A stretch of DNA of 64,000 nucleotides from CAVTQY01 sp963736975 (GCA_963736975.1 CAVTQY010000001.1:3906001-3970000); one strand, 5' to 3'; positions 8,737 through 18,284 are shown, counted from the stretch's first letter. The notes: generated from the sequence alone by a model not told the origin. Numbers and translations are program-made.

Positions 8737-8886
8737 TTACGCCACCGGGACTCCCCTGGTCGTGGAATACTCGAATTGCGGCACCTGGCCCGGATGCAGG
8801 ACACTGAAGATGGCATGCGCCGCCACGGCCGCCTCGCTGAACCCCTGCAATATAAGCTTGAGCTTGCCGGGGTAAACCGCCTTCAT
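8737..8886 (-). CDS. Small conserved-looking ORF, 49 residues
   Basis: An open frame from ATG 8884-8886 to TAA 8737-8739 upstream of the RodZ-like gene on the same strand. It begins MKAVYPGKLKLILQGFSEAA and ends EYSTTRGVPVA. Amino-acid use is protein-like, with an amphipathic centre containing AHAIFSVLHPGQV. It sits 38 bases ahead of the next start, so co-transcription is plausible. No family recognised. Confidence 0.35.
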   Translation of the reverse strand: MKAVYPGKLKLILQGFSEAAVAAHAIFSVLHPGQVPQFEYSTTRGVPVA

Positions 8887-9002
8887 ACCGTCGCACCGGA
8901 CGGGTGCAGAACTACTTCGCTAATGCAGGAGATGAGCCCCTTCCCAACAACTGCGCGCTCGTGTAGTCAACAGCGCACGTTTTCTCCCCGAATTTTACCC
9001 GC

Positions 9003-9026
9003 CCCCTCGCCCCAAAAGGCGAGGGG
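9003..9026. terminator. GC-rich 9-bp hairpin
   Basis: CCCCTCGCC and GGCGAGGGG flank a six-base loop, a perfect nine-pair stem. A short T-rich tail (ACTTTCTTC) follows on the plus strand; none is clear on the minus strand. It lies beyond the end of the minus-strand remnant at 9165, so it may terminate that unit. Confidence 0.35.
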
Positions 9027-9164
9027 ACTTTCTTCAGGCCCTGCGTAGGCACTTGCTGCGGCGGATTGAAGGCAAGACCCGATGGACCGCGAACCTGAAC
9101 ACGACAGGCAAAACTCGACGACGGGAGCGGATTGGGAGACTGAATTCCAAGACTGGGAGGGCGG

Positions 9165-9481
9165 TTACGAATACTGGGTTGAGGGAAACGTTGCAGGACC
9201 ACTCGCCACCTTCGGGGTCTCGCAGTCGCCGTGCCGAGCAATCAGTGCATGCACTTCCCGCGACCCGCCGAACGGCCTGTCACAGAGCAGGCGGAGGTGC
9301 TGCGTCGATGGATTGATCTCCGCCACAGCCCACTTGCGTTCCCTGACTTCGACGTCCAGCCGCGCGAGCGCAGCCAACGTGACGATCTCGGCCTGCAGGC
9401 CCGCCAGTACCCGCGGGCAGCATCAGCGTCCAGTCTGCTCAGGGCCTCGGAAAATGACCCGCGGGAGTTCGCTACACTCAT
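9165..9481 (-). pseudogene. Hypothetical small protein, frameshifted
   Basis: ATG at 9479-9481 follows a strong GAGGAG ribosome binding site and opens MSVANSRGSFSEALSRLDAD. About 25 codons later, at a GGGTAC sequence (9407-9412), the sensible reading moves to another frame: LAGLQAEIVTLAALARLDVE, then VAEINPSTQHLRLLCDRPF, ending at 9165. Restoring one G gives a single protein of about 105 residues. I do not recognise it. Confidence 0.4.
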
Positions 9482-9859
9482 TTCTTGCTCCTCGGTTTCA
9501 CAACAGCTGGCACTCCTGGACGATCGAGCCTGCGGGCGCATTGAACAGACCATCCTCACATGTCACCTTCGGCCAGCGGTGGGCTATCGATAATTCCGGG
9601 CGGTCCTACGTAATAGGGCTGCTTGCAGCCGCTCGGCCGATGGTCTGTAGTTCGGTATCGCACCGAGACGGCGGAGCTAGCCGGGTTCTGCGAAATCATC
9701 TCCCGTGTGACCCCGCCAGCCGGCGCGGGCGATCCCGATAATGAATCACAAAAGCCTCGAGCGGCAGCGTGGTGAAGTTCTGGGATTAGCGTTCATCGAC
9801 AGAATGCGACACACCCCTCGACCATCAAGATCTCCTGCCGCGACCCCAGACGGTTTGCG
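9482..9859. other. Intergenic stretch, no gene seen
   Basis: 378 bases between the frameshifted remnant and wrbA. Open frames here are fragmentary and lack convincing starts or protein-like composition. Confidence 0.5.
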
Positions 9860-10468
9860 CTATCCACGCGTCAACTTCGCCGTGATCTCCGCGACATGCC
9901 GCCCCTGGAAGCGAGCGAGCTCCAGCTCGTTTGCGCTCGGCTTGCGCGACCCATCACGCTTTGCGAGCGTGGTGGCGCCATACGGTGTGCCACCTGTGAT
10001 CTCGTCCATGTTGAGGAGGCCCTGCGCCGCGTAGGGCAGCCCGACAATGATCATGCCTTGATGCAGCAGCGTGCTATGAAAGGACGTGATGGTGGTCTCC
10101 TGCCCGCCGTGCTGAGTGGCTGTGCTCGCGAATACACTGCCCACCTTGCCGATCAACGCGCCCTTCATCCATAGCCCTCCGGTCTGATCGAGGAAGTTGC
10201 GCATCTGTGCGCACATATTGCCGAAGCGCGTCGGCGTGCCGAAGATGATGGCGTCGTACCCAGGCAGTTCATCAACCGTGGCGATCGGCGCCGCCTGATC
10301 GAGCTTGAAATTCGATTTGCGCGCCACCTCTTCGGTCACTAGTTCCGGCACACGCTTGATTGTAACCTTGGCGTCGGGGACCTGGCGTGCGCCCTCCGCA
10401 ATGGCGCCGGCCATGGTCTCGATATGGCCGTAGGAGCTGTAGTAGAGCACGAGAAGGTTCAACATCAT
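9860..10468 (-). CDS. wrbA: WrbA, NAD(P)H:quinone oxidoreductase
   Basis: A 202-residue flavodoxin-fold protein of normal WrbA length. The FMN phosphate loop is YYSSYGHIETMA near the N-terminus. The conserved FGTPTRFGNMCAQMRNFLDQ and STATQHGGQETT segments and the C-terminal ELELARFQGRHVAEIT helix are all present. WrbA reduces quinones by two electrons and protects against redox stress in the cytoplasm. GGAGAG precedes the start; two adjacent ATG codons are available. It appears intact and stands alone. Confidence 0.95.
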   Translation of the reverse strand: MMLNLLVLYYSSYGHIETMAGAIAEGARQVPDAKVTIKRVPELVTEEVARKSNFKLDQAAPIATVDELPGYDAIIFGTPTRFGNMCAQMRNFLDQTGGLWMKGALIGKVGSVFASTATQHGGQETTITSFHSTLLHQGMIIVGLPYAAQGLLNMDEITGGTPYGATTLAKRDGSRKPSANELELARFQGRHVAEITAKLTRG

Positions 10469-10612
10469 TGCTCTCCGCTGTTGGGTTGTCTGGCCCGCCG
10501 GTCGCTCATTTCCAATTCAAATTAAGCCTTCGGCTCGCGCTACCAGGGTCATCGACGTGTGCTTAACTTCAGCATCTGCCGATTTGAACGCGACAAACTT
10601 CGCCACAGACGA

Positions 10613-11107
10613 TCAAGTCATCTTTGCCGATCGACGCCCGCGCCGCGAGCAGACAACATCCAGCCTCTTCCGTGGCGTGTTCGCCCAGCGCAAGTACTCG
10701 CGCACACGGATGCACAATTGAACCGCCGTCGCCCAGCGCTGCCCGAAGCGGCTGCTTCGCAGAGCATAGGTGTCGCCGACCGGATCAGGGTCGGCTGCTA
10801 TAACCGAGCTGTGTTGAAACGATGGGATCGGCCGATCCTCCCACAACCAAACACATGAACGACAATTGCCGTCGCAGACGTTGACGGCCGCAATTGGCGC
10901 GGAGCAGCCGGAAAGACCATCACTCACCGCATACGGCCCGAATTCTTCCGTCAGGGCGCGTTGCGCGTGGGCTTGGACCGACCCCCGATCCTGCCTGGCC
11001 AGTTTCAGAAGCATTGAGATCGCGGGGCGTCGAACCTCAGGATCGTCGCTTTTAAGCGCACGAACTGCTGTGAGATAGCTTACCAGATTGTCATTCTCAA
11101 CTGACAT
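10613..11107 (-). CDS. Hypothetical protein
   Basis: A 164-residue open frame. The first 65 residues (MSVENDNLVSYLTAVRALKS, then RRPAISMLLKLARQDRGSVQ) have convincing helical composition. The remainder, including a Cys-containing stretch VNVCDGNCRSCVWLWED, is less convincing and could be read-through of a broken gene. I do not recognise a family. Confidence 0.35.
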   Translation of the reverse strand: MSVENDNLVSYLTAVRALKSDDPEVRRPAISMLLKLARQDRGSVQAHAQRALTEEFGPYAVSDGLSGCSAPIAAVNVCDGNCRSCVWLWEDRPIPSFQHSSVIAADPDPVGDTYALRSSRFGQRWATAVQLCIRVREYLRWANTPRKRLDVVCSRRGRRSAKMT

Positions 11108-11490
11108 GAGGCTGCGCCCGCATAACGGACCGAGGAACAGATGTCGTTTCCGGCAGTCACACGGTATTCACGTCATTGTGAGCACGGCTACCCACCATGG
11201 AGCGGAGTTTTCGTCCGCCTCGATGTTGGGCCAGCGGCGGCCGCCGATGCTGAAAGTCTCCCGTGCTGGGCTGTGCCTCTGAAGACCCTGGCATCTTAGA
11301 CGAGTCGTGACGACACGATATCAGATCGAAAAAACATTTCGGATATTTCTATTTGACGGGCCGGGCCGTCGCTCTCATAAGCGGGAACACGCAAGTCCCA
11401 GTTGCGGTTTTCTCACCGCTCTCAACAATAAGATCGTGGGGTCACGGAGACGAAAGCGATTTCGTTTCCGCGAGGGGAAAGGACGAGCCT
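11108..11490. other. Intergenic stretch upstream of acyltransferase
   Basis: 383 bases with no convincing gene. It should contain the promoter for the plus-strand acyltransferase gene; I see no recognisable regulator site. Confidence 0.4.
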
Positions 11491-12174
11491 ATGGAGGTCA
11501 ACCGCAGCACCTACGCGAGCGGCGTCGCTCAAGACTGTCTCGAAACAGAGATAGTGGACAGCTCCAGGTCGCTGAACGATGTATTCCGCTTGAGATACCG
11601 GGTCTATTGCCTGGAACGTCGTTTCGAGCCAGGCCGGGATGGGCTGGAAACCGATGCGTTCGATGCCATGTCGCGGCACGTCTTGCTGCGACACCGCCCT
11701 ACGGGGCAGGCGATCGGCACCGTTCGTCTCGTCATTCCGCACCTCAAGGGGCCCGGAGCAGAGCTGCCGATGGAGCAGGTCGTCAACCCGGCGCGCCTGC
11801 GTGCGCTGCCGCGCTCGGGAATTGCCGAAGTATCGCGGTTCGCGCTGTCGAAGGAACTGCGTGCGGCGAACGCCTCGTCCGGCAGTTTTGCGAGGCTTGC
11901 ACTTATCCGTGGCATCGTTCAACTCAGCGGCTGTATGAGACTGACACACTGGTGTGCCTTAATGGAGCCCAAATTGTTGCGGCTGCTGAGGACATCCGGC
12001 ATTCACTTTGTCCCGATAGGCGGGTTAGTCGAGCATCACGGCGTTCGCCAACCTTCCATCATCTGCCTCAGCGACATGCTGGAGAGAGTGCGGCACGAAA
12101 AGCCCGCCGTGTGGGGTTTCATCACCGGCGGGACTATGCTCTGGCGAGAGACGCGGATGATCGACGCTGCATAG
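11491..12174 (+). CDS. PEP-CTERM/exosortase-type N-acyltransferase
   Basis: A 227-residue GNAT-fold protein resembling the acyltransferases associated with PEP-CTERM/exosortase systems and with N-acyl amino acid synthases. The start is ATG at 11491 (MEVNRSTYASGVAQ), eight bases after AAAGGA. Diagnostic segments are VFRLRYRVYCLERRF, HVLLRHRPTGQAIGTVRLV, the basic RSGIAEVSRFALSKELR and the C-terminal HHGVRQPSIICLSDMLERV. Members probably join an acyl chain to an amino group. No exosortase, PEP-CTERM protein or AHL receptor is visible nearby, so it is an orphan in this window. Confidence 0.75.
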   Translation: MEVNRSTYASGVAQDCLETEIVDSSRSLNDVFRLRYRVYCLERRFEPGRDGLETDAFDAMSRHVLLRHRPTGQAIGTVRLVIPHLKGPGAELPMEQVVNPARLRALPRSGIAEVSRFALSKELRAANASSGSFARLALIRGIVQLSGCMRLTHWCALMEPKLLRLLRTSGIHFVPIGGLVEHHGVRQPSIICLSDMLERVRHEKPAVWGFITGGTMLWRETRMIDAA

Positions 12175-12500
12175 CCGGAAAGAACCAAGGGGCACGATGT
12201 CGTGCTCGTTTCGGGTCCGTGCTCGCAGAACTAGTGGATCGAGCCTAACGCTCGGTACCCGCGCGCGACCACACCTTGGCTCGCGGAAAGCCTCAGAAGG
12301 GTGAGGGCGGGCATAGCAGTCCGGCTGCAACCGCGTGCGTTGACTGCCGGATCGAGACACTCAGCCCAAGCTTGTCCGATGGCCGGAGAAGTCAAACCTT
12401 CACGATTATCAAGCTCGTACTGGCGCCCTCTAGGGCCTTGCTGAACCACCCGGAGAAATCGCAAGCTCGCGAGGTTCACACGGTAAGGACGACCTACGTC
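12175..12500. other. Intergenic stretch, no gene seen
   Basis: 326 bases between the acyltransferase and the exported hydrolase. The hydrolase frame stays open upstream to 12276, but the signal peptide fixes its start at 12501. Confidence 0.4.
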
Positions 12501-13694
12501 ATGTCAATCAAGCTGGAAGAGCGTCTCGATCGCCGCGACTTTATGATCGCATCAATTGCAACGGTCGGTGCATCGGCAGCCCTCGCCGTTGCCGCTGGGA
12601 ATGCAAATGCTCAGGGTGCAGCGACAGCCTCTGCCGACCCGACATCAGGAACGGTCTATACCGGCGATATAGTCCAGGGAAAAAGGGTCGTCAGCTCGCT
12701 CGACGTCAACGACTTGGAGCCCGGTAAGAAGCACCTTTTGTATTTTCAGGGCGTTGAGATGCCGACCGGACAGCACTGGTATGTCTCTGTGACGGTCGCC
12801 AAAGGAGCAAAGCCGGGCAAGCGCGGCGTCCTGACCAGTGGCGTGCATGGCGACGAGATGAGTTCTGTGCATACGGTCCAGACCGTGATGAACCAGCTCG
12901 ACCCGGCGCAGATGTCGGGCACGGTGATGGCGGTCACGGATGTGTCCCCCCCGGCCCTGGAAAGCATGCAGCGCAGATGGCCCAACCAGGGCAGAGGCAT
13001 CGATCTGATCGATATAAATCGCGAATGGCCCGGGAACGAGAACGGCGCCACCGCACCCAGCCGACACGCCGGGCTTCTGTTCAACCGGCTGCTGCGGCCG
13101 AACGCCGACTTCGCGATCGACTTCCACACAGGGACAACCGGATTCGAAGTCACCGCATTCAATATTGGCGGTATGGATGTGCCCGAGGTCAAGGCGATGG
13201 TGGAGCTCTATCCCGTCGGCCAGATCTTCGACAATCATGTATATCCCGGTGTCCTGCACAACGCGTTTATCGACGCGGGCATCCCGTCCTTTACGCCGGA
13301 AATCGGCGCTGCGCGCGTGCTGGACCTCAAGATGATCTCCCTGTTCGTGGAAGGCACAATGAACGTCCTCAAGCATCACGGCATCGTTGCCGGGCCAATG
13401 GGACGTACAGGCAAGGACGTGACTGTCTTTGTCGGTAACAGCGCGTTCCCGATCCTGGCCACCGCGGGCGGGCTCGTTGAGCATCTGGTCAAACTCAACG
13501 ACAAGGTCGAAGCCGGACAGAAGATTGCCATCCAGCGCGATAGCTTCGGCGAGGTGGTTGCGGAGTATACAAGCGGCGCGGCCGGAGAGATAACGGGCCA
13601 ACGCAGCGATGCAATGTCCGAGCCCGGCAACCCCTTGGTTTTCATCCTTTTCAACAAGACGACGCCGGACGGCGGTGAGACTTATCCCGAGTGA
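12501..13694 (+). CDS. Exported succinylglutamate desuccinylase-like hydrolase
   Basis: A 397-residue protein of the M14-like AstE/aspartoacylase family. The start at ATG 12501 gives a Tat-type signal peptide: twin Arg in ERLDRRDFMIASIATVG, a hydrophobic core and an Ala-rich cleavage region ending NANAQ. Zinc-site motifs follow: SGVHGDEMSS gives His and Glu, and FAIDFHTGTTGF gives a later His. The C-terminal beta domain (FPILATAGGLVEHLVKLNDK, then GEVVAEYTSGAAGEI) is typical. It should hydrolyse an amide or acyl-amino compound in the periplasm. An IS630 remnant abuts its stop codon, so any downstream partner is lost. Confidence 0.8.
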   Translation: MSIKLEERLDRRDFMIASIATVGASAALAVAAGNANAQGAATASADPTSGTVYTGDIVQGKRVVSSLDVNDLEPGKKHLLYFQGVEMPTGQHWYVSVTVAKGAKPGKRGVLTSGVHGDEMSSVHTVQTVMNQLDPAQMSGTVMAVTDVSPPALESMQRRWPNQGRGIDLIDINREWPGNENGATAPSRHAGLLFNRLLRPNADFAIDFHTGTTGFEVTAFNIGGMDVPEVKAMVELYPVGQIFDNHVYPGVLHNAFIDAGIPSFTPEIGAARVLDLKMISLFVEGTMNVLKHHGIVAGPMGRTGKDVTVFVGNSAFPILATAGGLVEHLVKLNDKVEAGQKIAIQRDSFGEVVAEYTSGAAGEITGQRSDAMSEPGNPLVFILFNKTTPDGGETYPE

Positions 13695-14120
13695 TACAAC
13701 ACTTGGTGCCCGCGTCTGACTGCGGCGATAATTTTGTCGGGGTCGGCGACCCACTGGAAGGGTTTGCAGTGAGCGTTGTGGCCGTCGAGGAAGCGGTTGA
13801 TGGCGGTCTGAAGGTCGACGATGGACCGGAAGCTGCCGCGCTTCAGCCGCCGTTTGCCCAACGTGGCGAAGAAGCCCTCGACGGCGTTGAGCCACGAGGC
13901 GGAGGTCGGGGTGAAGTGGAAGGTCCAGCGTGGATGACGCGCCAGCCATTTCCGCACCTCCAGGTGTTTGTGAGCGGCGTAGTTGTCGAGGATCGCGTGG
14001 ACGGTCTTGCCGGCGGGAACTTCGTGCTCGACAGCGTTGAGGAAACGAATGAATTCTTGATGCCGATGGCGCTGCATGTTGCGGCCGATCACCGTGCCAT
14101 CGAGAACATTCATCGGTCGG
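13695..14120 (-). pseudogene. IS630-family transposase C-terminal remnant
   Basis: The minus frame contains the C-terminal DDE_3 part: VLDGTVIGRNMQRHRHQEFI, then HAILDNYAAHKHLEVRKWL and FTPTSASWLNAVEGFFATL, which carry the second Asp and the Glu. The N-terminal half is missing; upstream of about 14120 the frame reads unrelated sequence. It ends at the stop of the hydrolase gene, so its own 3' end is also lost. Confidence 0.85.
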
Positions 14121-14367
14121 CAGCTGTGACTGTAAACGTGACGCCGGTTCGCATCCCCCGGTGTCGCACGTCGCAAGTTCGGCAGGAATTTATACCGGGA
14201 TTCAAATGTCAGATTTGATCCACTAGCAGTTAGCTGAAAAACGCCACGGGAGTGAGTCACTTGCATCCGGAACTGCCGGTGGCGGTGGTTTGCGAGCGCG
14301 CGAGTGCCGCAGCCCTGGTTTGAAAGGCTTCGGCACGGCGGTGGGCATCATTGACATAGAATCCACC

Positions 14368-14545
14368 CTACACGCCCACCAGCTTGGGAATCCGGATCAG
14401 ATTGTAGGCGATCAGATTGAGCAGAAGGCGGGCGGCGGCACGGGCGAGGCCGCGATGCTTGCCCTTGCGCATGGTGCCGTGCTGCTTACCCCAGCCGAGT
14501 TTTTCAACCGGTTGCTCCATCGACAAACTCGACAGGTTGCAGATA
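14368..14545 (-). pseudogene. IS5/IS1182-like transposase C-terminal remnant
   Basis: The minus strand reads LGWGKQHGTMRKGKHRGLAR and then LLLNLIAYNLIRIPKLVGV before TAG at 14368-14370. This is the conserved C-terminal tail of IS5/IS1182-type transposases. The rest is absent. It lies between the IS630 remnant and the DMT exporter gene. Confidence 0.75.
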
Positions 14546-14638
14546 ACCTCGTGGGATGATTTCTGCCCGCGAGAAAATCACGATCCGGTCGCCGCCGGAT
14601 GCGGTCTGGCCCCCCTTGTCTGATCCGGCCTAAGGGGC

Positions 14639-15496
14639 ATGGAGCATGATGCTCGTGTCATGCTGCTTTCGCCAACCGGCATCGCTGCAGTATTGCTCGC
14701 CGCGCTCCTGCATGCGGGCTGGAACGTGGTGGTTCGCGCCGGCCCTGACCGGCGGCGGGAGACTGCGCTGCTAGTGTGCGGGGCCACAGTTCTGGCAGCT
14801 CTGCTCCTCCCCTTCCTGCCGCTGCCACCCACCGCGGCTTGGCGCTACCTGCTGACTTCAGCAGCCCTGAACACGCTGTATTTTATCCTGATCGCAGAAG
14901 CATATGCGCGCGGCGGCGTGACCCTAGTTTATCCGCTGATGCGTGGCACCGCACCAATGCTGACTGCGCTCGCCGCCTGGGTCCTGATAGGCGAAGTACT
15001 GCCGCCGGTCGCCTGGACGGGGATCGCCACCATTTGCACAGGCGTGGTCCTGCTAGCACGACCCCGCGGCGTGCCAGGCGAGCGGATCACGGTTCGGTTG
15101 GCGCTGGCCAACGCGGTGGTGATCGCCGCCTACACGCTCAACGACGGGCTCGGCGCGCGGATCTCGGGTATGCCGCTGGCCTACACGCTGTGGCTGTTTC
15201 CTCTCTGCGCAGCGCCGACGTTGCTATGGCTGCATCGGCACGGGCTGCCGTATCCGCCGAGCTGGCGGGAAGCACGACGCGGTTTGGGCGGTGCAGGGTG
15301 CGTGATCGTGGCCTACGCGCTGGTGCTCTGGGCGATGACTCGCGCGCCGGTGGCGCCGGTCGCGGCACTCCGCGAGATCGCAATTCTCTTCGGCGTGGTG
15401 CTGGCGCGGTTTCTTCTAGGTGAGCGGCCGGGGCGTTGGGGTTGGGGGAGTGCACTGATGATCGCGACCGGCGCTGTGCTGCTGCGATTGGCGTGA
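14639..15496 (+). CDS. EamA/DMT-family transporter
   Basis: A 285-residue inner-membrane protein with about ten hydrophobic segments forming two EamA repeats. Typical features are LHAGWNVVVRAGPDRRRETA in the first span, YPLMRGTAPMLTALAAWVL in repeat one and APVAPVAALREIAILFGVVL in repeat two. DMT proteins of this kind export or import small metabolites; the substrate cannot be inferred. The start at 14639 follows AAGGGG closely, and an in-frame ATG at 14660 is an alternative. It looks intact between IS debris and the decayed nfeD operon. Confidence 0.85.
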   Translation: MEHDARVMLLSPTGIAAVLLAALLHAGWNVVVRAGPDRRRETALLVCGATVLAALLLPFLPLPPTAAWRYLLTSAALNTLYFILIAEAYARGGVTLVYPLMRGTAPMLTALAAWVLIGEVLPPVAWTGIATICTGVVLLARPRGVPGERITVRLALANAVVIAAYTLNDGLGARISGMPLAYTLWLFPLCAAPTLLWLHRHGLPYPPSWREARRGLGGAGCVIVAYALVLWAMTRAPVAPVAALREIAILFGVVLARFLLGERPGRWGWGSALMIATGAVLLRLA

Positions 15497-15944
15497 CCGG
15501 AGAGTAACCAAGATAAGAATCAGCGTCGGGGAGCAGTATGAGCGCTGGTCACGCCTCGCAGAAGTTCGGCCAAGCCGCCTTCGTCAACAAGCCTGCAAGC
15601 GACTGATGGTTCGAACCATCGTGTTTCCGCTGACAACCCTTACCCGACATTCTCTAGCGAATGTGGGCGGGTTGCAATCAATCCGGGTTCGCTTACCGTG
15701 GCTAGCACTACTTTGGCAGATGATATTGCCACGGTGGCTGGAGTGGCCTGGAACAGTGCGGACATCGGGCGGACGCGTGCGGCATGGGATGGCCGATGAT
15801 TGCCTGCCGGACAGCTGGAAGAGTTGGGTCGGGGTTCCTGAAGTTAGCCGAGCAACTCGACCGCAGCGTCCGAAGGCGACGCTTGCTAGATCAACGAACT
15901 TCGCCGAGCGCATTCTGAGTGGAGCAGAAATTCAAACTGACGCA
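15497..15944. other. Intergenic stretch, no gene seen
   Basis: 448 bases separating the DMT exporter from the convergent slipin remnant. A 116-residue plus-strand open frame occurs here but has no ribosome binding site and no protein-like pattern. Confidence 0.45.
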
Positions 15945-16731
15945 CTACTTTTCTGACGGAGACCGCGGTGATGCGGCGCTGGCAATCGCCCGGATCGTCT
16001 GGATCACATCGACCGGGAACGGAAACACGATGGTCGAACTCCGCTCACTAGCGATCTCGCTTAGCGTGCCGAGGTAGCGCAACTGCATCGCCCCGGAACT
16101 GGTCGCCAGGATCTCAGCTGCCTCCACAAGCTTCTGCGCCGCCTGCTGTTCCGCTTCGGCAATAATGACCTTTGCGCGGCGGAGGCGCTCGGCCTCGGCC
16201 TGGCGGGCTATGGCGCGGACCATGCTGTGGTCGAGGTCAACCTGCTTGATCTCGACGTTAGTGACCTTCACGCCCCAGGCTTCCGTGTGCATATCGAGGA
16301 TCTCCTGGATGTCGGCGTTCAGCTTGTCGCGCTCACCAAGCATCTGGTCCAGCGTGTGCTTGCCCAACACCGATCGCAGCGTGGTCTGCGCGAGCTGGCT
16401 GGTGGCCTGCAGGAAACTCTCAATTTTGAATCACCGCCTTGTCGGCGTCTACCACGCGGAAATACAGCACCGCGTTAACCTTCACCGAGACGTTGTCGCG
16501 CGAGATCACATCCTGGCTGGGCACGTCCAGGACCACTGTGCGCAGATCGACGCGCACCATCTGCTGAGCGTACGGCACCAGCAGGAACATCCCGGGCCCC
16601 TTCACGCCGGTAAATCGGCCGAAGGTGAACACCACCGCATGCTGGTATTCGCGCATAACGCGGATTGCCGTGCTGGCTACCGCCAGGATTGCCACTACGA
16701 CGACGGGATAGATGACGAACGCGAGGTTCAT
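15945..16731 (-). pseudogene. Slipin/stomatin (SPFH) protein, frameshifted
   Basis: The first frame (ATG 16729-16731) has an N-terminal membrane span (VIYPVVVVAILAVASTAIRV) and the SPFH start (YQHAVVFTFGRFTGVKGPG, then VPSQDVISRDNVSVKVNAVL), and stops at AVIQN. The second frame continues from LGKHTLDQMLGERDKLNADI through VKVTNVEIKQVDLDHSMVRA to the C-terminal helix. Removing one A from the A-run at about 16423-16426 joins them through IESFLQATSQLAQTTLR. Slipins are membrane-scaffold proteins that pair with NfeD. Its start is 23 bases from the nfeD stop, so the two formed an operon, and both are now broken. Confidence 0.85.
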
Positions 16732-16893
16732 GTTGTTTTTCCGACCGCGGCGCTCAGGCCGGCTCGACCAGCAGGGTCAGGCCGTCGCGGCCGACGACAC
16801 GGATCACTTGCCCCGACCGCAACGGGCCCGCGGCGCGCGCCCGCCAGCGTTCGCCCTGAACCATCACCTCTCCCTGCTGGCCAGCCCAGCCGG

Positions 16894-18284
16894 TGTCCAA
16901 CCGGCGACATGGGTAACAGAATAGACCGGCGACATGGGTAACACTTTTCATCCGTCATCGAACCAGATCGGCTTGCGGTTGTTGTTGGCCCTGTGGGGTT
17001 GTGGGCAACGCGCGTGCGTTGTCCACAAATCCACAGGCTACCCGACGGCGGCGGCGCCGCGGCTGGCGCAAGCGGCCCTTCGCGTCCAGCAAACCGAGCT
17101 CGATCGGGCCATACATCACCCGCCATTCGCCGTCGGCGATCGGGTGCAGCCCGACCGGTTCGCCGATCAACGGCTCGCCCAGGAACACCCGCTCGCCACG
17201 CCACTTGATCTCGCCGTTCGAGCGCACCTGGCGCACCAGCTCAACGCCAGGATACTCCGGCGAACACAGCTTGCCGGTGTAGGCGCGCGGGCTCGGCTGA
17301 TAATGCCGCGCCGGCACTTGCTGGCCCAGCGCCTCATGCGGCCGCTCCGCATTGTAACAGCGGCGGAACACCGCGAAGCTGCGGGCCTGCGCCCGCAAGC
17401 TCGCCGCCGGCGGGCTTGCCGTCTCCTGCTGCAGCGTCAGGTGCATCCGCTCGTGCCGACCGTTCTGCTGCGGCGAGCCTGGATCGATCCGATCCGGCCG
17501 CACCGAAAGCTTGATCAGCCACACCGATAACCGGCTCAAGCCGCCGGCGCCGCGTCCGGCAAACGGCGAACCGTTGTCGCTGCGCAGCGCCATCGGCAGG
17601 CCATACTCGCGGAACGCCGCCGCCAGGATCGCCTGCACCGTCGCGGTATCGGTCCGCCGCACCGCCTGGCAGCGCAACAGATAGCGGCTCCAACTGTCCA
17701 ACAACGTGAACGGCTCGCAGCGCGCGCCGTCGGCGGTGCGAAACCAGCCCTTGAAATCGGCCGTCCACACCGCGTTCGGACCCTCGCAGCCAGCAAACGG
17801 CGCGCTGCGCGGCGGCACCCGCTCGCGCCGGCGCCGCGGCACCGTCAGGCCCGCTTCGTCGAACAACACACCCAAAGTGCTGGCCGCCGGCCACACCACC
17901 TGCGGATCGCGCGCCGAAAGCCACGCCCGCAGCTTGCGCGGCCCCCAGCTCGGGTGCTCCCGCCGCGCCGCTACCGCTGCCTCGGCGATCGACCCCGTCA
18001 CCTGCCGCGGAGAGTGATGCGGCGCCCGGCTGCGGTCGCACAGCCCGGCAAAACCCTCGTTCTCATACCGCTCTATCCACTTGTAACCGGTCTTGCGGCT
18101 AACGCCATAGCGCTGGCACAGCTCCGAAATCGAAAGCCCGTCCTCCTGCCAGCTCACAATCAGCGACATCCGCTCGTCCATGGGTCCGGTCCTCTGCCAC
18201 GGCATGGGTCACCTCCATGCCAACCAGTAAACCTGTTACCCATGTCGTCGGGCCAAACTGTCACCTATGTCCCCGGTTCGGACC
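16894..18284 (-). mobile_element. IS481-family element, copy 1 (intact)
   Basis: A 1391-bp element with ends TGTCCAACCGGCGACAT and, inverted, GGTCCGAACCGGGGACAT. It is flanked by CCGG at 16890-16893 and 18285-18288, a 4-bp target duplication confirmed by the restored nfeD reading frame. The left end contains a second copy of the CCGGCGACATGGGTAACA motif, a probable transposase binding repeat. The only gene is the transposase. The sequence is the same as copy 2 at 26773 apart from one base deleted there, as far as I can compare by eye. Confidence 0.9.
16955..18205 (-). CDS. IS481-family transposase, copy 1
   Basis: A 416-residue transposase. The helix-turn-helix is LSISELCQRYGVSRKTGYKW near residue 20. 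The rve/DDE core has AVWTADFKGWFRT, MALRSDNGSPFA and QQNGRHERMHLTL as the Asp, Asp and Glu sites, followed by the ALGQQVPARHYQPSPR tail. It is uninterrupted and probably active. The start MPWQRTGPMDERM is typical for the family. Confidence 0.92.
   Translation of the reverse strand: MPWQRTGPMDERMSLIVSWQEDGLSISELCQRYGVSRKTGYKWIERYENEGFAGLCDRSRAPHHSPRQVTGSIAEAAVAARREHPSWGPRKLRAWLSARDPQVVWPAASTLGVLFDEAGLTVPRRRRERVPPRSAPFAGCEGPNAVWTADFKGWFRTADGARCEPFTLLDSWSRYLLRCQAVRRTDTATVQAILAAAFREYGLPMALRSDNGSPFAGRGAGGLSRLSVWLIKLSVRPDRIDPGSPQQNGRHERMHLTLQQETASPPAASLRAQARSFAVFRRCYNAERPHEALGQQVPARHYQPSPRAYTGKLCSPEYPGVELVRQVRSNGEIKWRGERVFLGEPLIGEPVGLHPIADGEWRVMYGPIELGLLDAKGRLRQPRRRRRRVACGFVDNARALPTTPQGQQQPQADLVR

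Noticed and set aside
9082..9741. A 219-residue plus-strand open frame
   Set aside because: Composition is Ser/Arg/Pro-rich with no ribosome binding site, and the opposite strand holds a better-supported broken gene.
12645..13949. A 434-residue minus-strand open frame opposite the exported hydrolase
   Set aside because: It is a GC-driven shadow of the plus-strand gene, which has a clear signal peptide and zinc motifs. The antisense translation has no family features.
15606..15956. A 116-residue plus-strand frame between the DMT exporter and slipin
   Set aside because: No start context, family signature or coding-like composition.
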